Assembly (NCBI RefSeq): GCF_003286085.1
Contig: NW_020825317.1
Span: forward strand, 1,550,001-1,614,000
DNA from: Drosophila persimilis
Taxonomy: Eukaryota > Arthropoda > Insecta > Diptera > Drosophilidae
Direction: 5' to 3'
Length of the DNA stretch: 64,000 bases
The position numbers and the translations under genes were made by a program. Below the pieces are notes generated by a model. The model worked only from the letters and a program-made list of their open reading frames with translations. It was not told the DNA's origin and did no database searches. How positions within the stretch are numbered: the first letter of the stretch is position 1; each line of letters begins with the position of its first letter. Positions 33,497 to 44,068 of the stretch are shown here, piece after piece.

Positions 33497-34606
33497 TTAT
33501 ACCCGATACTCAAAATGAGTATTGGGGTATATTAGATTTGTGGTGAAAATGGATGTGTGTAACGTCCAGAAGGAATCCTTTCCGACCCCATAAAGTATAT
33601 ATATTCTTGATCAGCATCAATAGCCGAGTCGATTGAGCCATGTCTGTCTGTCCGTCCGTCCGTCTGTCCGTCTGTCCGTCCCCTTCAGCGCCTAGTGCTC
33701 AAAGACTATAAGAGCTAGAGCAACGATGTTTTGGATCCAGACTTCTGTGATATGTCACTGCTACAGAAATATTTCAAAACTTTGCCCCGCCCACTTCCGC
33801 CCCCACAAACGGCGAAAATCTGTGGCATCCACAATTTTAAAGATACGATAAAACCAAAAACGCATAATCGTAGAAGATGACTATATCTTCTAGAGTGCAA
33901 GATCTGAACCAGATTGTATAATTATTATAGCCAGAATCACGAAAACAATTTCATTTTTTCCCGCCCTGTCTCTCTCTAACACACACGTAGCATAGGCGGC
34001 TTTGCTTAGAGTAAAACATTAGCGCCTAGATCTCAGAGACTATAAAAGCTAGAGCAACCAAATTTGGTATCCACACTCCCAAGATATCGGACCGAGACGA
34101 GTTTGTTTCAAAATTTCGCCACACCCCCTTCCGCCCCCGCAAAGGACGAAAATCTGGGGATATTCACAAATCTCAGAGACTATTAAGGCTAGAGTAACCA
34201 AATTTGGTATCCGCACTCCTGTTAGATCTCACTATAAAACGTATATCTCAAAATTTTGCCTCACCCCCATCCGCCTCCTCAAAGAACGAAAATCTGTGGC
34301 ATCCACAATTTTGAAGATACGAGAAAACTAAAAATGCAGAATCATAAATAATGATCATATCTATCCGGTTGCTGAATTTCGATCAGATCCGATCATTTTT
34401 ATAGCCAAAGGGAACAAATCAATTTGCACTGGCTACGCAGCGCCCGACGTCACGCTCAGACTGATTTTCTGTCTCTCTCGCACGCACTCTTTGTCGTGTC
34501 GTTAAATATTAGCGGCGTCTGCCGGAGGAGAGCCATACTGACTTAGTATCGGGTATAAATGTAGAGTTGCGGTCTCCGCAGCAACTCACAACGTTCCCCC
34601 TCGTTT
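33497..34606 (-). mobile_element. DINE-like Helentron, copy 6
   Basis: Full-length reverse copy from tatacccgatactcaaaatg to caacgttccccctcgttt. It interrupts the errantivirus between gag and RT. Confidence 0.88.
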
Positions 34607-35729
34607 GTAGTACATTTTGAGTTGTTGGGGGTCGTTTTCCTGCTTGGAAATGCGGACGATTCATATAATTGACATTTCTAGTATGTAGACTTGGATCTAT
34701 CTCCATTGGTTCTGGTTTTGGAATTTGCTTTGGTGCGATCGGACGATTCGGAATTACATTCTGAGGGAATTGTTGACCGAGGTAATTCTGTGTAACTAGA
34801 GGTGTTTGGTAATTATAGTTTTGTCTGGGAGGAATCGAAGGTTTATTCTGATTATACTGGTGGTAGGTTGCCTAAAATTGTTATAATTGATATTTGATCG
34901 GGGTGCTGGAATTGGTTTTTGGTTTGATCCCCTAAATGCAATAGTGGGTGGTTTGGCGTTAGCATAATTAGAACGGTAGTTTTGGTTTTCTAATTTTAAA
35001 CAAAGATGTAGAGCTGTTGGGAGTTCTGCTGGCTCTTTCATACCCAGAAGTCGAGGAAGATCTTCCTCGTAGTCCTCTGATAAAAGTATCGAATGCTTTG
35101 TCGTGGTATAGTTTGGTTATTAATTGTTCTGCTTCCCTTCCCAATTCCATGCAACCTATTTTATGTAGAATCAGTGACATTTGTTGATAAACAACTTGAT
35201 GATAATCTTCCACTGACTGTTGATTTCCCCACACCAGCATGGTCATCTGGTACTCTAAAATACTCAGGTCTCTCTCATCACCATAGTGTAGAGTCAAACA
35301 TTTGGAAATAGCGTTCCAATTCACAGGAATGTTGTATGATTCCAATGCCGTATCGGTATTTCCGACAATCTTGTTTCGAATGACTTGAAGGATCCCAACG
35401 TACTTTCGGGTTCCTACTATGTCTGCAAAGTCCTCTAGAATCCCTTATTCCAAGAACTAAATTCGGATCGGCTTCCCCAAAAATTCCCGAATGCTTTTCA
35501 CTAAGTGTGGGATTTTTTCATAGTCAGTTGCACTGTGAGGAAGTGCAGGGTTTATTTCTTGATCAACTGCGTTGTGGAAGTCAGTGTTAGGGTTAAGTGA
35601 GGCTCGTTCGAATAAAGTGTTCACTAAATTAGTTACCAAGGATGTAATTTCTTGCCTACCCATATTTGTACCCGCCTTGGGGTCTTGAACCAAAACGGCA
35701 GGTCTAATGAGATTATTAGGATTTACCAT
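34607..35729 (-). pseudogene. Errantivirus gag fragment
   Basis: ATG at 35729 (MVNPNNLIRPAVLVQDPKAG). It continues in further frames as [20 protein letters not shown], then a matrix/capsid-like helical region ([20 protein letters not shown]) and an Asn/Pro-rich C-terminus. There are breaks at about 35455, 34970 and 34800. The pattern is the large Gag of gypsy-group elements. No zinc knuckle is seen. Confidence 0.65.
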
Positions 35730-35745
35730 TATGTGAAAGTATTAA

Positions 35746-35992
35746 GTAACGACCATATCTATCAGATTGCTGAATCTGAATCTGGATAGCCAAAAGGAAC
35801 AAATCAATTTTCAGTGGCTACGCAGCGCCCGACGTCACGCTCAGACTGATTTTCTGTCTCTCTCGCACGCACTCTTTGTCGTGTCGTTTCATTTTAGCGG
35901 CGTCTGCCGGAGGAGAGCCATACTTACTTAGTATCGGGTATAACTGTAGAGTTGCGGTGTCCGCAGCAACTCACAACGTTCCCCCTCGTTTT
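35746..35992 (-). mobile_element. DINE-like Helentron, copy 7 (terminal part only)
   Basis: Only the last 250 bp remain: aacgaccatatctatcagat through the GA-rich tract and the hairpin to caacgttccccctcgttt. It lies 17 bp upstream of the errantivirus gag ATG. Confidence 0.8.
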
Positions 35993-36425
35993 CTTTTTCC
36001 CTTTGGGGTTTTTGTTTCCCGTTTTATATTTGTTGTATTGCGCGGAAATTTTATTTTTTTAAGTGCTTCACTTTATTTTATTTTCACTTTAAAAAAAAAT
36101 GTTTTTTTTTTCTTTTTGTTTTTATGTTTTCCGTTGTTTTTGTTTTTTGTTTTACTTACCTTAACATGTTGGATGTGGCTCCTCCAACGGGCGATCCGGA
36201 ATTGGTCCCTTTTATGATGGTATCACCTTACTGAGGTTCCTAGAACTCGCTCCTTTTGGTTGGTTTTCCTGAGTACGGAACTTTCAGGAATTGGAGTCAC
36301 CGATGGGTTATACCGGACAATATTACGAAATATTGTGAGTCGAACCGGTAGTTATGTTTGAGACCGACGGCTGCAAGTTTTTGCAGTTTTCGCGAACGTA
36401 CTAAACTTTTTGTTGTGCTGTTCAC
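35993..36425 (-). other. Errantivirus leader and primer-binding site
   Basis: On minus, the LTR end is followed by tggcgcccgagcagtgaac (plus 36409-36430), a tRNA-complementary primer-binding site. A 400-bp non-coding leader with several A-rich runs follows. Confidence 0.6.
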
Positions 36426-36479
36426 TGCTCGGGCGCCAGTTAATTGTATCCTCGTTGGAAGGACAAAATAAAAGATTAT
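36426..36479 (-). repeat. Errantivirus LTR, end segment
   Basis: On minus: aaaataatcttttattttgt, then ccttccaacgaggatacaat and the boundary with the primer-binding site. The rest of the LTR is displaced to 37587-37785 by DINE copy 8. Confidence 0.6.
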
Positions 36480-37586
36480 TATACCCGATACTCAAAATGA
36501 GTATTGGGGTATATTAGATTTGTGGTAAAAGTGGATGTGTGTAACGTCCAGAAGGAATCGTTTCCGACCCTATAAAGTATATATATTCTTGATCAGCATC
36601 AATAGCCGAGTCGATTGAGCCCTGTCTGTCTGTCCGTCCGTCCGTCTGTCCGTCTGTCCGTCCCCTTCAGCGCCTAATGCTCAAAGACTATAAGAGCTAG
36701 AACAACGATGTTTTGGATCCAGACTTCTGTGATATGTCACTGCTCCAAAAATATTTCAAAACTTTGCCCCGCCCACTTCCGCCCCCACAAAGGGCGAAAA
36801 TCTGTGGCATCCACAATTTCGACGATACGAGAAAACTAAAAACGCAGAATCGTAGAAGATGACTATATCTTCTAGAGTGCAAAATCTGAACCAGATCGTA
36901 TAATTATTATAGCCAGAATCACGAAAACAATTTCACTCTTTCTCGCTCTGTCTCACTCTAACACACAGGTTTCATGGTCGGTTTTGCCAATTGAAAAATA
37001 TGAGTTCAAGGATCTCAGAACCTATAAAAGCCAGAGCAACCAAATTTGGTATCCACACTCCTGTGATATCGGACCTTGACCGTTTCATGTCCAAATTTCG
37101 CCACACCCCCTTCCGCCCCCGCAAAGGACGAAAATCTGAGGCAACCACAAATCTCAGAGACTATTAAGGCTAGAGTAACCAAATTTGGTACACACACTCC
37201 TTTAAGATGTCACTATAAAACGTATATCTCAGAATTTCGCCCCACCCCCATCCGCCCCCACAAAGGACGAAAATCTGTTGCATCCACAATATTGCAGATT
37301 TGAGAAAACTAAAAACGCAGAATCATAGATAATGACCATATCTATTAGATTGCTGAATCTGGATCAGATCAGATCATTTTTATAGCCAAAAGGAACAAAT
37401 CAATTTGCAGTGGCTACGCAGCGCCCGACGTCACGCTCAGACTGATTTTCTGTCTCTCTCGCACGCACTCTTTGTCGTGTCGTTAAATATTAGCGGCGTC
37501 TGCCGGAGGAGAGCCATACTGACTTAGTATCGTGTATAACTCTAGAGTTGCGGTGTCCGCAGCAACTCACAACGTTCCCCCTCGTT
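36480..37586 (-). mobile_element. DINE-like Helentron, copy 8
   Basis: Full-length reverse copy, from tatacccgatactcaaaatg to caacgttccccctcgttttt, inserted in the errantivirus LTR. Confidence 0.88.
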
Positions 37587-37784
37587 TTTTATTCTGTTCA
37601 CTTTTTAGCGATGTGCTTTTATTGAATATCAGAATGTGACTGACTGTGAATGTAAATCTAGAATTATAGTTCTTAAAGAAACCTATCGATGATCTCGGCA
37701 GAGGAACTTCGGCAGCGACCGAATTGTTGGGGTCATCAGAATTGTTGTAGGCGGCGGCGGATTTGTAGTCATTGACCGGCAGAA
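37587..37784 (-). repeat. Errantivirus LTR, start-side segment
   Basis: On minus it reads toward DINE copy 8 and includes tattcaataaaagcacatcg, a likely transcription or polyadenylation region. It is truncated where the R1-like element begins. Confidence 0.5.
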
Positions 37785-40150
37785 TGAATCTGATCTCTCA
37801 GCTTTATTTTACGTGGCGGTTCCTCAGGGAGGGATTTCAACCACGGCGTCTAATGTTTATTTGCAGCTTAGCCTCGATTAGTGCGATATATTTACATATA
37901 TCACGCCATCACGCACCACCGCTACATACGCAGGAACCTGGTACAATGCGCCAGTTAGCGCCCCTAAAAAGAAGCTATAGCTATGTACATAGCGACTCTT
38001 CTGGTACCAATTGAAAGTATCCTGGTCGGGCATACAATCCCCCTTGGTGAGGGGCGAGGTGTATCTAACACGTCTTCCGATCTATGGGTCTCGGCACCCG
38101 GTTGAGAGCGCAACTCCACGAGGAGCCTAGCGGCTCTCCCCGCGTAACGTTTGGGTATCAACCACAGCCACCACGATACTCCCACTAGGGGGCCGACCTC
38201 AATGTGCAGCCTTGGAACTGCACAACCCGTGGTACCGATCTTCCCTTTTAGCCCCGACCGGCCTGGATAGGGAATCCACCCAGCCCGTGCGCCGCTTGCG
38301 CATTCAGCAGCTGCTGTCGCCTGGAGAACGCCAGTCCGGCGAACCTGTCGAGAGTCCGCATTCTCTCCTGAGAAGCCGTCACATCGGAGAAGGTCCAGTC
38401 GCCATCCGTGTACTGCACTCCAAGTACATCGAGGTCTCGCAAGTCTGTATAGAGGGGACAAGCACATAGGAAGTGCTGCCAATCCTCGCGTTCTGCGCCG
38501 CATAGACATGCTGGCGTGTCGCTAAGGCTTCTTCCATGCAGAAATGCATTGAGCGATCCGTGGCCCGTCAGCAGGAACCCAGCGCGCAGCGTGAAGCCAA
38601 ACCTTCGTTCGCTGTAGACGAAGCCTGCGTTCGGGATGAAGCGGTGCGTCACCCGTCCTGGGGAGTCACCATCATCCCATCTGCATTGCCACTCGCACAA
38701 CAGGTCTTCTTCATCTTCTGCTTTCAGCTAAGATTTGCCAAATCTTCGCCGTACAGCCAATCGCTCTCCTCCAGCGGGTAGTCACGCTTTAGTTTGAAGC
38801 TGATTGCCAAGCGTCTGGCAACCAGATCAAACGGGGGGGCTCCAGCTAGTACCTGCAGCGCCATGGTGGACACTGTTCGGCATACCGGTAGGCATCCAAT
38901 CAGGACGATCCTTTGGCACGCAAGCAGATGCCTCCTGGCAACTACTTGCGTCGTCGTCACGACAGACCAAACCGAGGCACCAAATAGTGCACAGGGCACC
39001 ATGAGTCCGGCATATATTGTCCGCTTTGCGCGGGGACTGAGTCCCCAGTCGACCCGCAGTACGCGCGACAATGCCCCTACGACTCCGGTCAGCTTATCAC
39101 GCAAGCCCGTGATGTGCGGGAGAAAACTCAACCGCTCGCCGACCGTGATGCCTAGGTACCGATACTTGCGCTTATATGGCAGGCTTGCTCCAGCAAACCG
39201 TACCACTGGTGGCCGTCTAAGTATGCCTTTGAGCAGCATGATCGCCGTCTTGCTAGTTGAAACGGCAACGCCGACTTAAACTCCCCAAGCGCCTACGATA
39301 GACATTAACTCACCTCCTTTTTGTTCGAGCTCTGATCGGGCATTCCCTTCGATGAGGAGGAGCAAGTCGTCAGCCGTATTTCGACCGGCTGGCCGAAACA
39401 GTACTCACGACGTGTTTCCAAGCATCCTCCACACAACGTCCTTGGCGAAAGCCAAATTGCCATCTGCAGCCATCCGGAATGGTGTCCTTCAGACGATTCA
39501 CCATGATGCCCTCAAGCACTTTGCCCAGCACTGGCAACAGACAGATACCCCGATATCAGGTAGGATCGGTCCGGTCCTTATCGGGTCCCTTCAGGAGTGG
39601 AACCACCCTGTGATGCTTCCATTCCGTTGGGAAATACCCTGTCTCCAGGCAGCGGGAATACATCGCTGTCATGTGCTGAGGGATGGCACGCAACAATGCC
39701 TTGCAAGTGGCACCTGTGATGCCGTCCATGCCGGGAGAGCGTCTGCTCTTCAACCTGGCGACGCATGCATCAACCTCGAAAGCTTCGAGGTCCGGTGGAG
39801 CCTCGATCGGGATGGCAATGTGTGCATTCGACTCCGCAACAGGAAAGAAGTTGCGAAGCAGCACACCCGCACAGTCGCGCCATGTTGCGACCAGCCTACT
39901 ATCCGTTCGAAGGCATCCAATCTCCGTGCTCTTTTTGCGGCCTCGGCAAATCCAGTAGACGTGCCCCCATGGATCATCTCTGTTCTCTCCCACGAAGCGT
40001 CGCCAGTTGTCTTCTTCGATCTCAGGATGAGCTTCTTGTACTGCGCTGAGGAGATCCTCAACGCGAGCACAAGTTCCTCTGCTACGTCGGTCTCGTGCCG
40101 ACGAGCGTCCTGGAGCCTTCGCCTCAGTCTCCTGACCTCTCGGCGTTTGG
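37785..40150 (-). mobile_element. R1-clade non-LTR element copy B, 3' half
   Basis: Continues from 49389 on the minus strand; the two halves are separated by an LTR element with AGTG duplications. It holds the ORF2 linker, part of RT, the C-terminal zinc region and a 3' UTR of about 400 bp (38190-37785) that parallels the UTR of copy A. Joined, the element would span about 5.2 kb. Confidence 0.88.
38248..40150 (-). pseudogene. R1-like ORF2, C-terminal half
   Basis: From 40150: KRREVRRLRRRLQDARRHET, then RT fingers (DACVARLKSRRSPGMDGITG), a TGA in place of an expected Ser codon at 39556-39558, YRGICLLPVLGKVLEGIMVN and FGFRQGRCVEDAW. At about 39375 the sequence jumps to ADDLLLLIEG, so the first catalytic Asp and the Tyr of YADD are deleted. 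The thumb (ILRRPPVVRFAGASLPYKRK), a C-terminal region with CLCGAEREDWQHFLCACP (a CCHC zinc motif at about 38480) and the end at 38248 follow. I see no RNase H domain between thumb and zinc motif, which fits R1 rather than LOA. Confidence 0.82.
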
Positions 40151-40154
40151 AGTG

Positions 40155-42052
40155 TGTAGTGTCCAACTATTCGAAAATCAAAAGAAAAAAGGAAAAGGTC
40201 GAACAAGTTAGGTACACTTTCTAGAAAGATACTTTTCATACCGCCCTCGCTAGCATAGCATAGAAATTGGTGGAATGCAGGAGATCCAGAAGATCATCCG
40301 ATTGCACAGTTATGTTAAAGCTTAAAGCTCAGCTTAGGAATGCAATAGGTACAGGCGAATAGACTTTATTCATGTGAAATCATTCCCCTGCATAGTTTCA
40401 CTTACGGCACACGTATATATAGGTTTTCGTGATTTTCGCAATCGCAGAGTGAATGGTGAAGACACGTGGAGTTACATAACTTCCAATTTTTCACTATTAT
40501 CTAATCATCCGCTGTTTATTTGGATTAATAAATCCGAAGAGTGGCGTTAGCTGAACTACCCGAGGGAAAAGGGAAAATAAAGTGAAATTCTTGAAAGAAG
40601 CAAAGGGATAGGAGTACTGGAAAATCTTAATACAGCCAAGCCGGCCAACCAATCTACGGTATCAACTACTAAAACAACAAAGCTGACCGTTTGGGAGTTA
40701 GTGCAGTGCACATCCACGGCGGCAAAGTGAAGGCTGAACCGTTGACGTTGGGCTAGCACAATATCGGAAATCATTTACGGCTCGTGAAAGACCAACCACC
40801 ATACACCACTGCTGGATGTCCGAACTTCAGTTTGAACCTGCCGATCTCAAAAAAAAACCGGAGGACATAATCGTCACCAACCTACGAAAACTTACAAAGG
40901 ATTGAGTAATTAGGCTAGCCTAAACCACATTGCCTCAGAACCACTCTTGCTGTCAGCAGATTTGTGTTTATTTTGATTCCCGTGTTTCTCAAGTTAAATT
41001 TCAAGTGCAAGTTCCCGTTTGCCTTTATCACTATCATATAAAAATCTATACGCTGCTGCTCTAAGAACCAGCTGTTTAGATCCACATATTCATATCTCGT
41101 TTATCATTGTGTTGATTAATGTAGTAACTAAAAAGCTTCCTCCAATGAGTAAATTTGTAAAGTAACTGACGATTTTGAAAACTGAGCAATATGAGTTTGG
41201 GATAATGTGTTTCTCTTTATATATATATACATTTCAACTGACCAACCTCTAAAATTACACAGCGCATACAAATGAATCCGTCAAAGTCATCTTGGGCCCA
41301 ACGATACACCGATGAGTTTAACCAATTACTGTGAGTACCACTAGTGGCTGAAACCACAATGCCTATACACCAATGCAGGCATAAGTTTGTTAAAGTAGAT
41401 ATATATATACTGATTTGAAAGAATATTTCCCCCCCTCAAATGCTCAAATAATTAAGTTTTTTTGCTGATCCAAGTAGAAGGAAGTCTGTATATTTTTTGT
41501 TTATTTGTAAATGTAAGGAATCGGATTATATCTGTAATTTATGTAAAAAAAATATATATATCAATACAATCTCACATGGTTAGGGACATTTAACATAAAA
41601 ATAAAAGGAATTTGTAATCATGAATATGTCTGCCTAAACTAAATATTATCTATGTAAACGCGTTTGTCATGGTTGGGTGGGTAAAGACTAGGGACATATA
41701 TCACCGCTGTTCCCTCCATCAGACAGAAGACGAACTACACTTTTTCTAAGCGTTTTCTAAATGCGTATCGGCGCAGAGTGGAAATGAGTTTTTTTATTGG
41801 TTATTGATATTAACGTCGAGATCCTGTTTATTTTTTTTTTAAGCGCATTATATTGATTTGTGTCAGGAAAACTGTGTAGCTAGGGGAGAAAGAACCCCGA
41901 CCAATCCAACGAGCTGGACCCGAGCACAGCAAGAATGCGCGCCTAGCTTCCTATTAACATGAGGTCAGAAAAAAACCATCTATTGGCCAATGTCGGAGTT
42001 AGAGCCTAAATAGGCTCTGGCCCTAACTCACTGGCGAAGACTGAACACTACA
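40155..42052 (+). repeat. 5' LTR, 1,898 bp
   Basis: Begins TGTAGTGT and ends ACACTACA, a perfect 8-bp terminal inverted repeat. It differs from the 3' LTR by a few substitutions, a missing 79-bp block at about 41652 and a missing 6-bp block near 41943. A tatatataggttttcgtg segment near 40414 may be part of the promoter. Confidence 0.92.
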
Positions 42053-42058
42053 CAAACA

Positions 42059-42077
42059 TGGCGCCCAACGTGGGGCC
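42059..42077 (+). other. Primer-binding site (tRNA-Lys-like)
   Basis: tggcgcccaacgtggggcc begins 6 bases after the 5' LTR. The TGGCGCCC core is the usual tRNA-Lys complement. Confidence 0.8.
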
Positions 42078-42514
42078 CGAAAAGTTTTCTTTAAGTCCCA
42101 TTTAAGCTCTACAAATCCATCCAATTATTTCACATTTGCTGCACAACAAGTTGTTTTGTATTCGGCTGGAATCGATCGGTGGACTTAGCGATTGCAATTC
42201 GGATACCGGATTGATCGACCCTGATAGATCTATGCTGAGCAAAATAAACAGTCTTGACAGGAAACAATCTCAAAGTGTTTTGGATTTACGATGCTCTGGA
42301 GAATTTCGGACATTGTCCAGCAATTTGAGATGGTTGTAGATGAATAACAATAATAGTTACTTAGTTAAAATAGAGGGATGCGCTGGAGGAGAGTTTTCGT
42401 TTTTTTGTCTGTTTTCTTGTATTTTGAGATTTTGATGAGCTAAGGAAAGACGGACATTAGGGGATAAGCAATTTGTTTCGAGAAAGTTTTTTTGTGTTAG
42501 TGAATTAAAAATAA

Positions 42515-44068
42515 ATGGCTAAAATGCCTGTTACTCATAGTAATGAAAATCTCGATGGAATTCGCGAACAAAGCGATCCGTTTTGCTTTATTTGTAATGA
42601 AGTAATCTTGGTCTCTGAGTTAGTTGCAAGTACTCCGTGTAATCATAGATTTCATAAATGTTGTATAATAGAAGCAATCACGACCACACCGGCTTGTCCG
42701 ATATGTGCGGCATGCTGCCTTATTTCGCAACTTATTGCTAACAATACCCTGGCAGCGGAACTTGGTGACGCAGCCGAAGAGGCAGAGACAGGAATCAAAG
42801 ATATTTCAGCTACAGACCCAGGAGCCCATACTCTGAGAAGAATGGGAGGCCTTTATAAGAACCGAGGCAGAGGTAGGCCCATCAGTTCGAAAGGAGGCGT
42901 GACCACTAGATCAAAATCGCGACATACAGATCCTAGTCGGTCAGAGCAGGAAGAAAATTTATCGGGAAAATCGCCACACGACATAGTAAGGTACATACAG
43001 AACGCCTTAAGCGTTCAACAAGAAAATATGATAGATGACATGCTGGATATTTTGAATAAAAACATCGAAGAGACAATTCAGAGACAACTGGCTACACTCA
43101 ATCTAAACATCGCCACACAAGCAGTGGAAAATGTAGAGACTGGGAATAGGCAGTCCGGCGTACGTGCTTCGTTAGCAGGAAACAACTCAAGTCACAGTAG
43201 TAGTAGAAGTAGGTCAAATGCACAGTTAGCACCTGCAAAGGCAGCTAACATAATTCAAAATTGGCGGCTAAAGTTTGACGGATCGAAGAATGGTATGAGG
43301 ATGGAAGATTTTATATATCGAATCCGCTCTTTAACTGAACAGAACTTAAGTAATGATTATCAAGTACTTTGTGATCACCTGTATCTCTTGTTCGCTAATA
43401 AGGCCAGTTATTGGTTTTGGAAATTCCACCGTAACCATACCAATTTTTCTTGGGAAACCTTTTGTTTTGAGTTTCGCAAACGATTTGAGGACGCTGAAAC
43501 TGACCTTGACATATGGGAAAAGATAAGGAAACGCAGACAAGGCGAAAATGAAGTTTTTGATGATTATCAGTGCGCAATAGAGGATTTAGCAGATAGACTT
43601 CAACAAGGCATGGCCGAAAGTCAATTAGTCGAGTTGCTGATTAGGAATGGTAAACCAAGTTTGCACCATGAGCTACTTCATCTAAGAATATCAAATATCA
43701 AATCACAATTACGTGTCGAAGTGCGAAAACATGAACAATTCTACAATGACATAAAAGCTTGTAAGCCACGAACTTTGCGTTCCTATATTAACGAGCTAAC
43801 TGACGCGTACGAGAAACAAACTCAGGTAGAATCGAATGCGCCAGATCCAGAAGTCCTCGCGATTCAACGGAAGCCATCAAACCTATCCTGTTGGAACTGT
43901 GAAAAACCTGGTCATCGATTTGATGATTGTCTACAGCAGCGCTCTATATTTTGTTATGGTTGTGGCGCTAAGGAAACGTTCAAGCCGAAATGTCCCAGAT
44001 GTAATCCAGCGGGAAACCGACCGGCGGGTGTGTCGATCGACAAAACCTGGACGCACCCGAAACTGTGA
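42515..44068 (+). CDS. gag: Gag polyprotein with N-terminal RING-H2 finger
   Basis: An intact 517-residue frame from ATG 42515. Residues 24-64 form a complete RING-H2 pattern: C24-x2-C27, C42-x-H44-x2-H47-x2-C50, C61-x2-C64 (FCFICNEV, CNHRFHKCC, CPIC). Then come a linker, a basic segment (about 117-140), a helical capsid region (about 245-400: IIQNWRLKFDGSKNGMRMED, FRKRFEDAE) and two knuckles near the C-terminus, CWNCEKPGHRFDDC and CYGCGAKETFKPKC. Gag builds the particle and packages RNA. RING-H2 domains usually recruit E2 ubiquitin-conjugating enzymes, so this Gag may act as an E3 ligase; that is inference. The stop overlaps the pol frame. Confidence 0.88.
   Translation: MAKMPVTHSNENLDGIREQSDPFCFICNEVILVSELVASTPCNHRFHKCCIIEAITTTPACPICAACCLISQLIANNTLAAELGDAAEEAETGIKDISATDPGAHTLRRMGGLYKNRGRGRPISSKGGVTTRSKSRHTDPSRSEQEENLSGKSPHDIVRYIQNALSVQQENMIDDMLDILNKNIEETIQRQLATLNLNIATQAVENVETGNRQSGVRASLAGNNSSHSSSRSRSNAQLAPAKAANIIQNWRLKFDGSKNGMRMEDFIYRIRSLTEQNLSNDYQVLCDHLYLLFANKASYWFWKFHRNHTNFSWETFCFEFRKRFEDAETDLDIWEKIRKRRQGENEVFDDYQCAIEDLADRLQQGMAESQLVELLIRNGKPSLHHELLHLRISNIKSQLRVEVRKHEQFYNDIKACKPRTLRSYINELTDAYEKQTQVESNAPDPEVLAIQRKPSNLSCWNCEKPGHRFDDCLQQRSIFCYGCGAKETFKPKCPRCNPAGNRPAGVSIDKTWTHPKL

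Larger units (their letters stand above)
28629..37785 (-). mobile_element. Errantivirus (gypsy group with env), dismembered by later insertions
   Basis: In minus-strand order: LTR piece, primer-binding site, leader, gag, RT/RNase H, integrase, env. Between gag and RT lies DINE copy 6; DINE copies 8 and 7 lie in the LTR and leader; DINE copy 5 abuts env. A 1.9-kb block of foreign DNA (30590-32520) separates RNase H from integrase. The protease and most RT fingers are missing. The closest relatives by motif are 17.6/297-type elements. It is an old insect endogenous retrovirus with no intact gene. Confidence 0.75.

Noticed and set aside
37964-38509. Long minus-strand frame in the R1-like 3' region
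   Set aside because: The real frame here is the neighbouring one with the CCHC zinc motif. This frame spans the UTR and has no recognised domain.
40556-40774. A 72-residue frame present identically at 47806-48024
   Set aside because: It lies within both LTRs on the opposite strand. The duplication reflects the LTR pair and not gene conservation.
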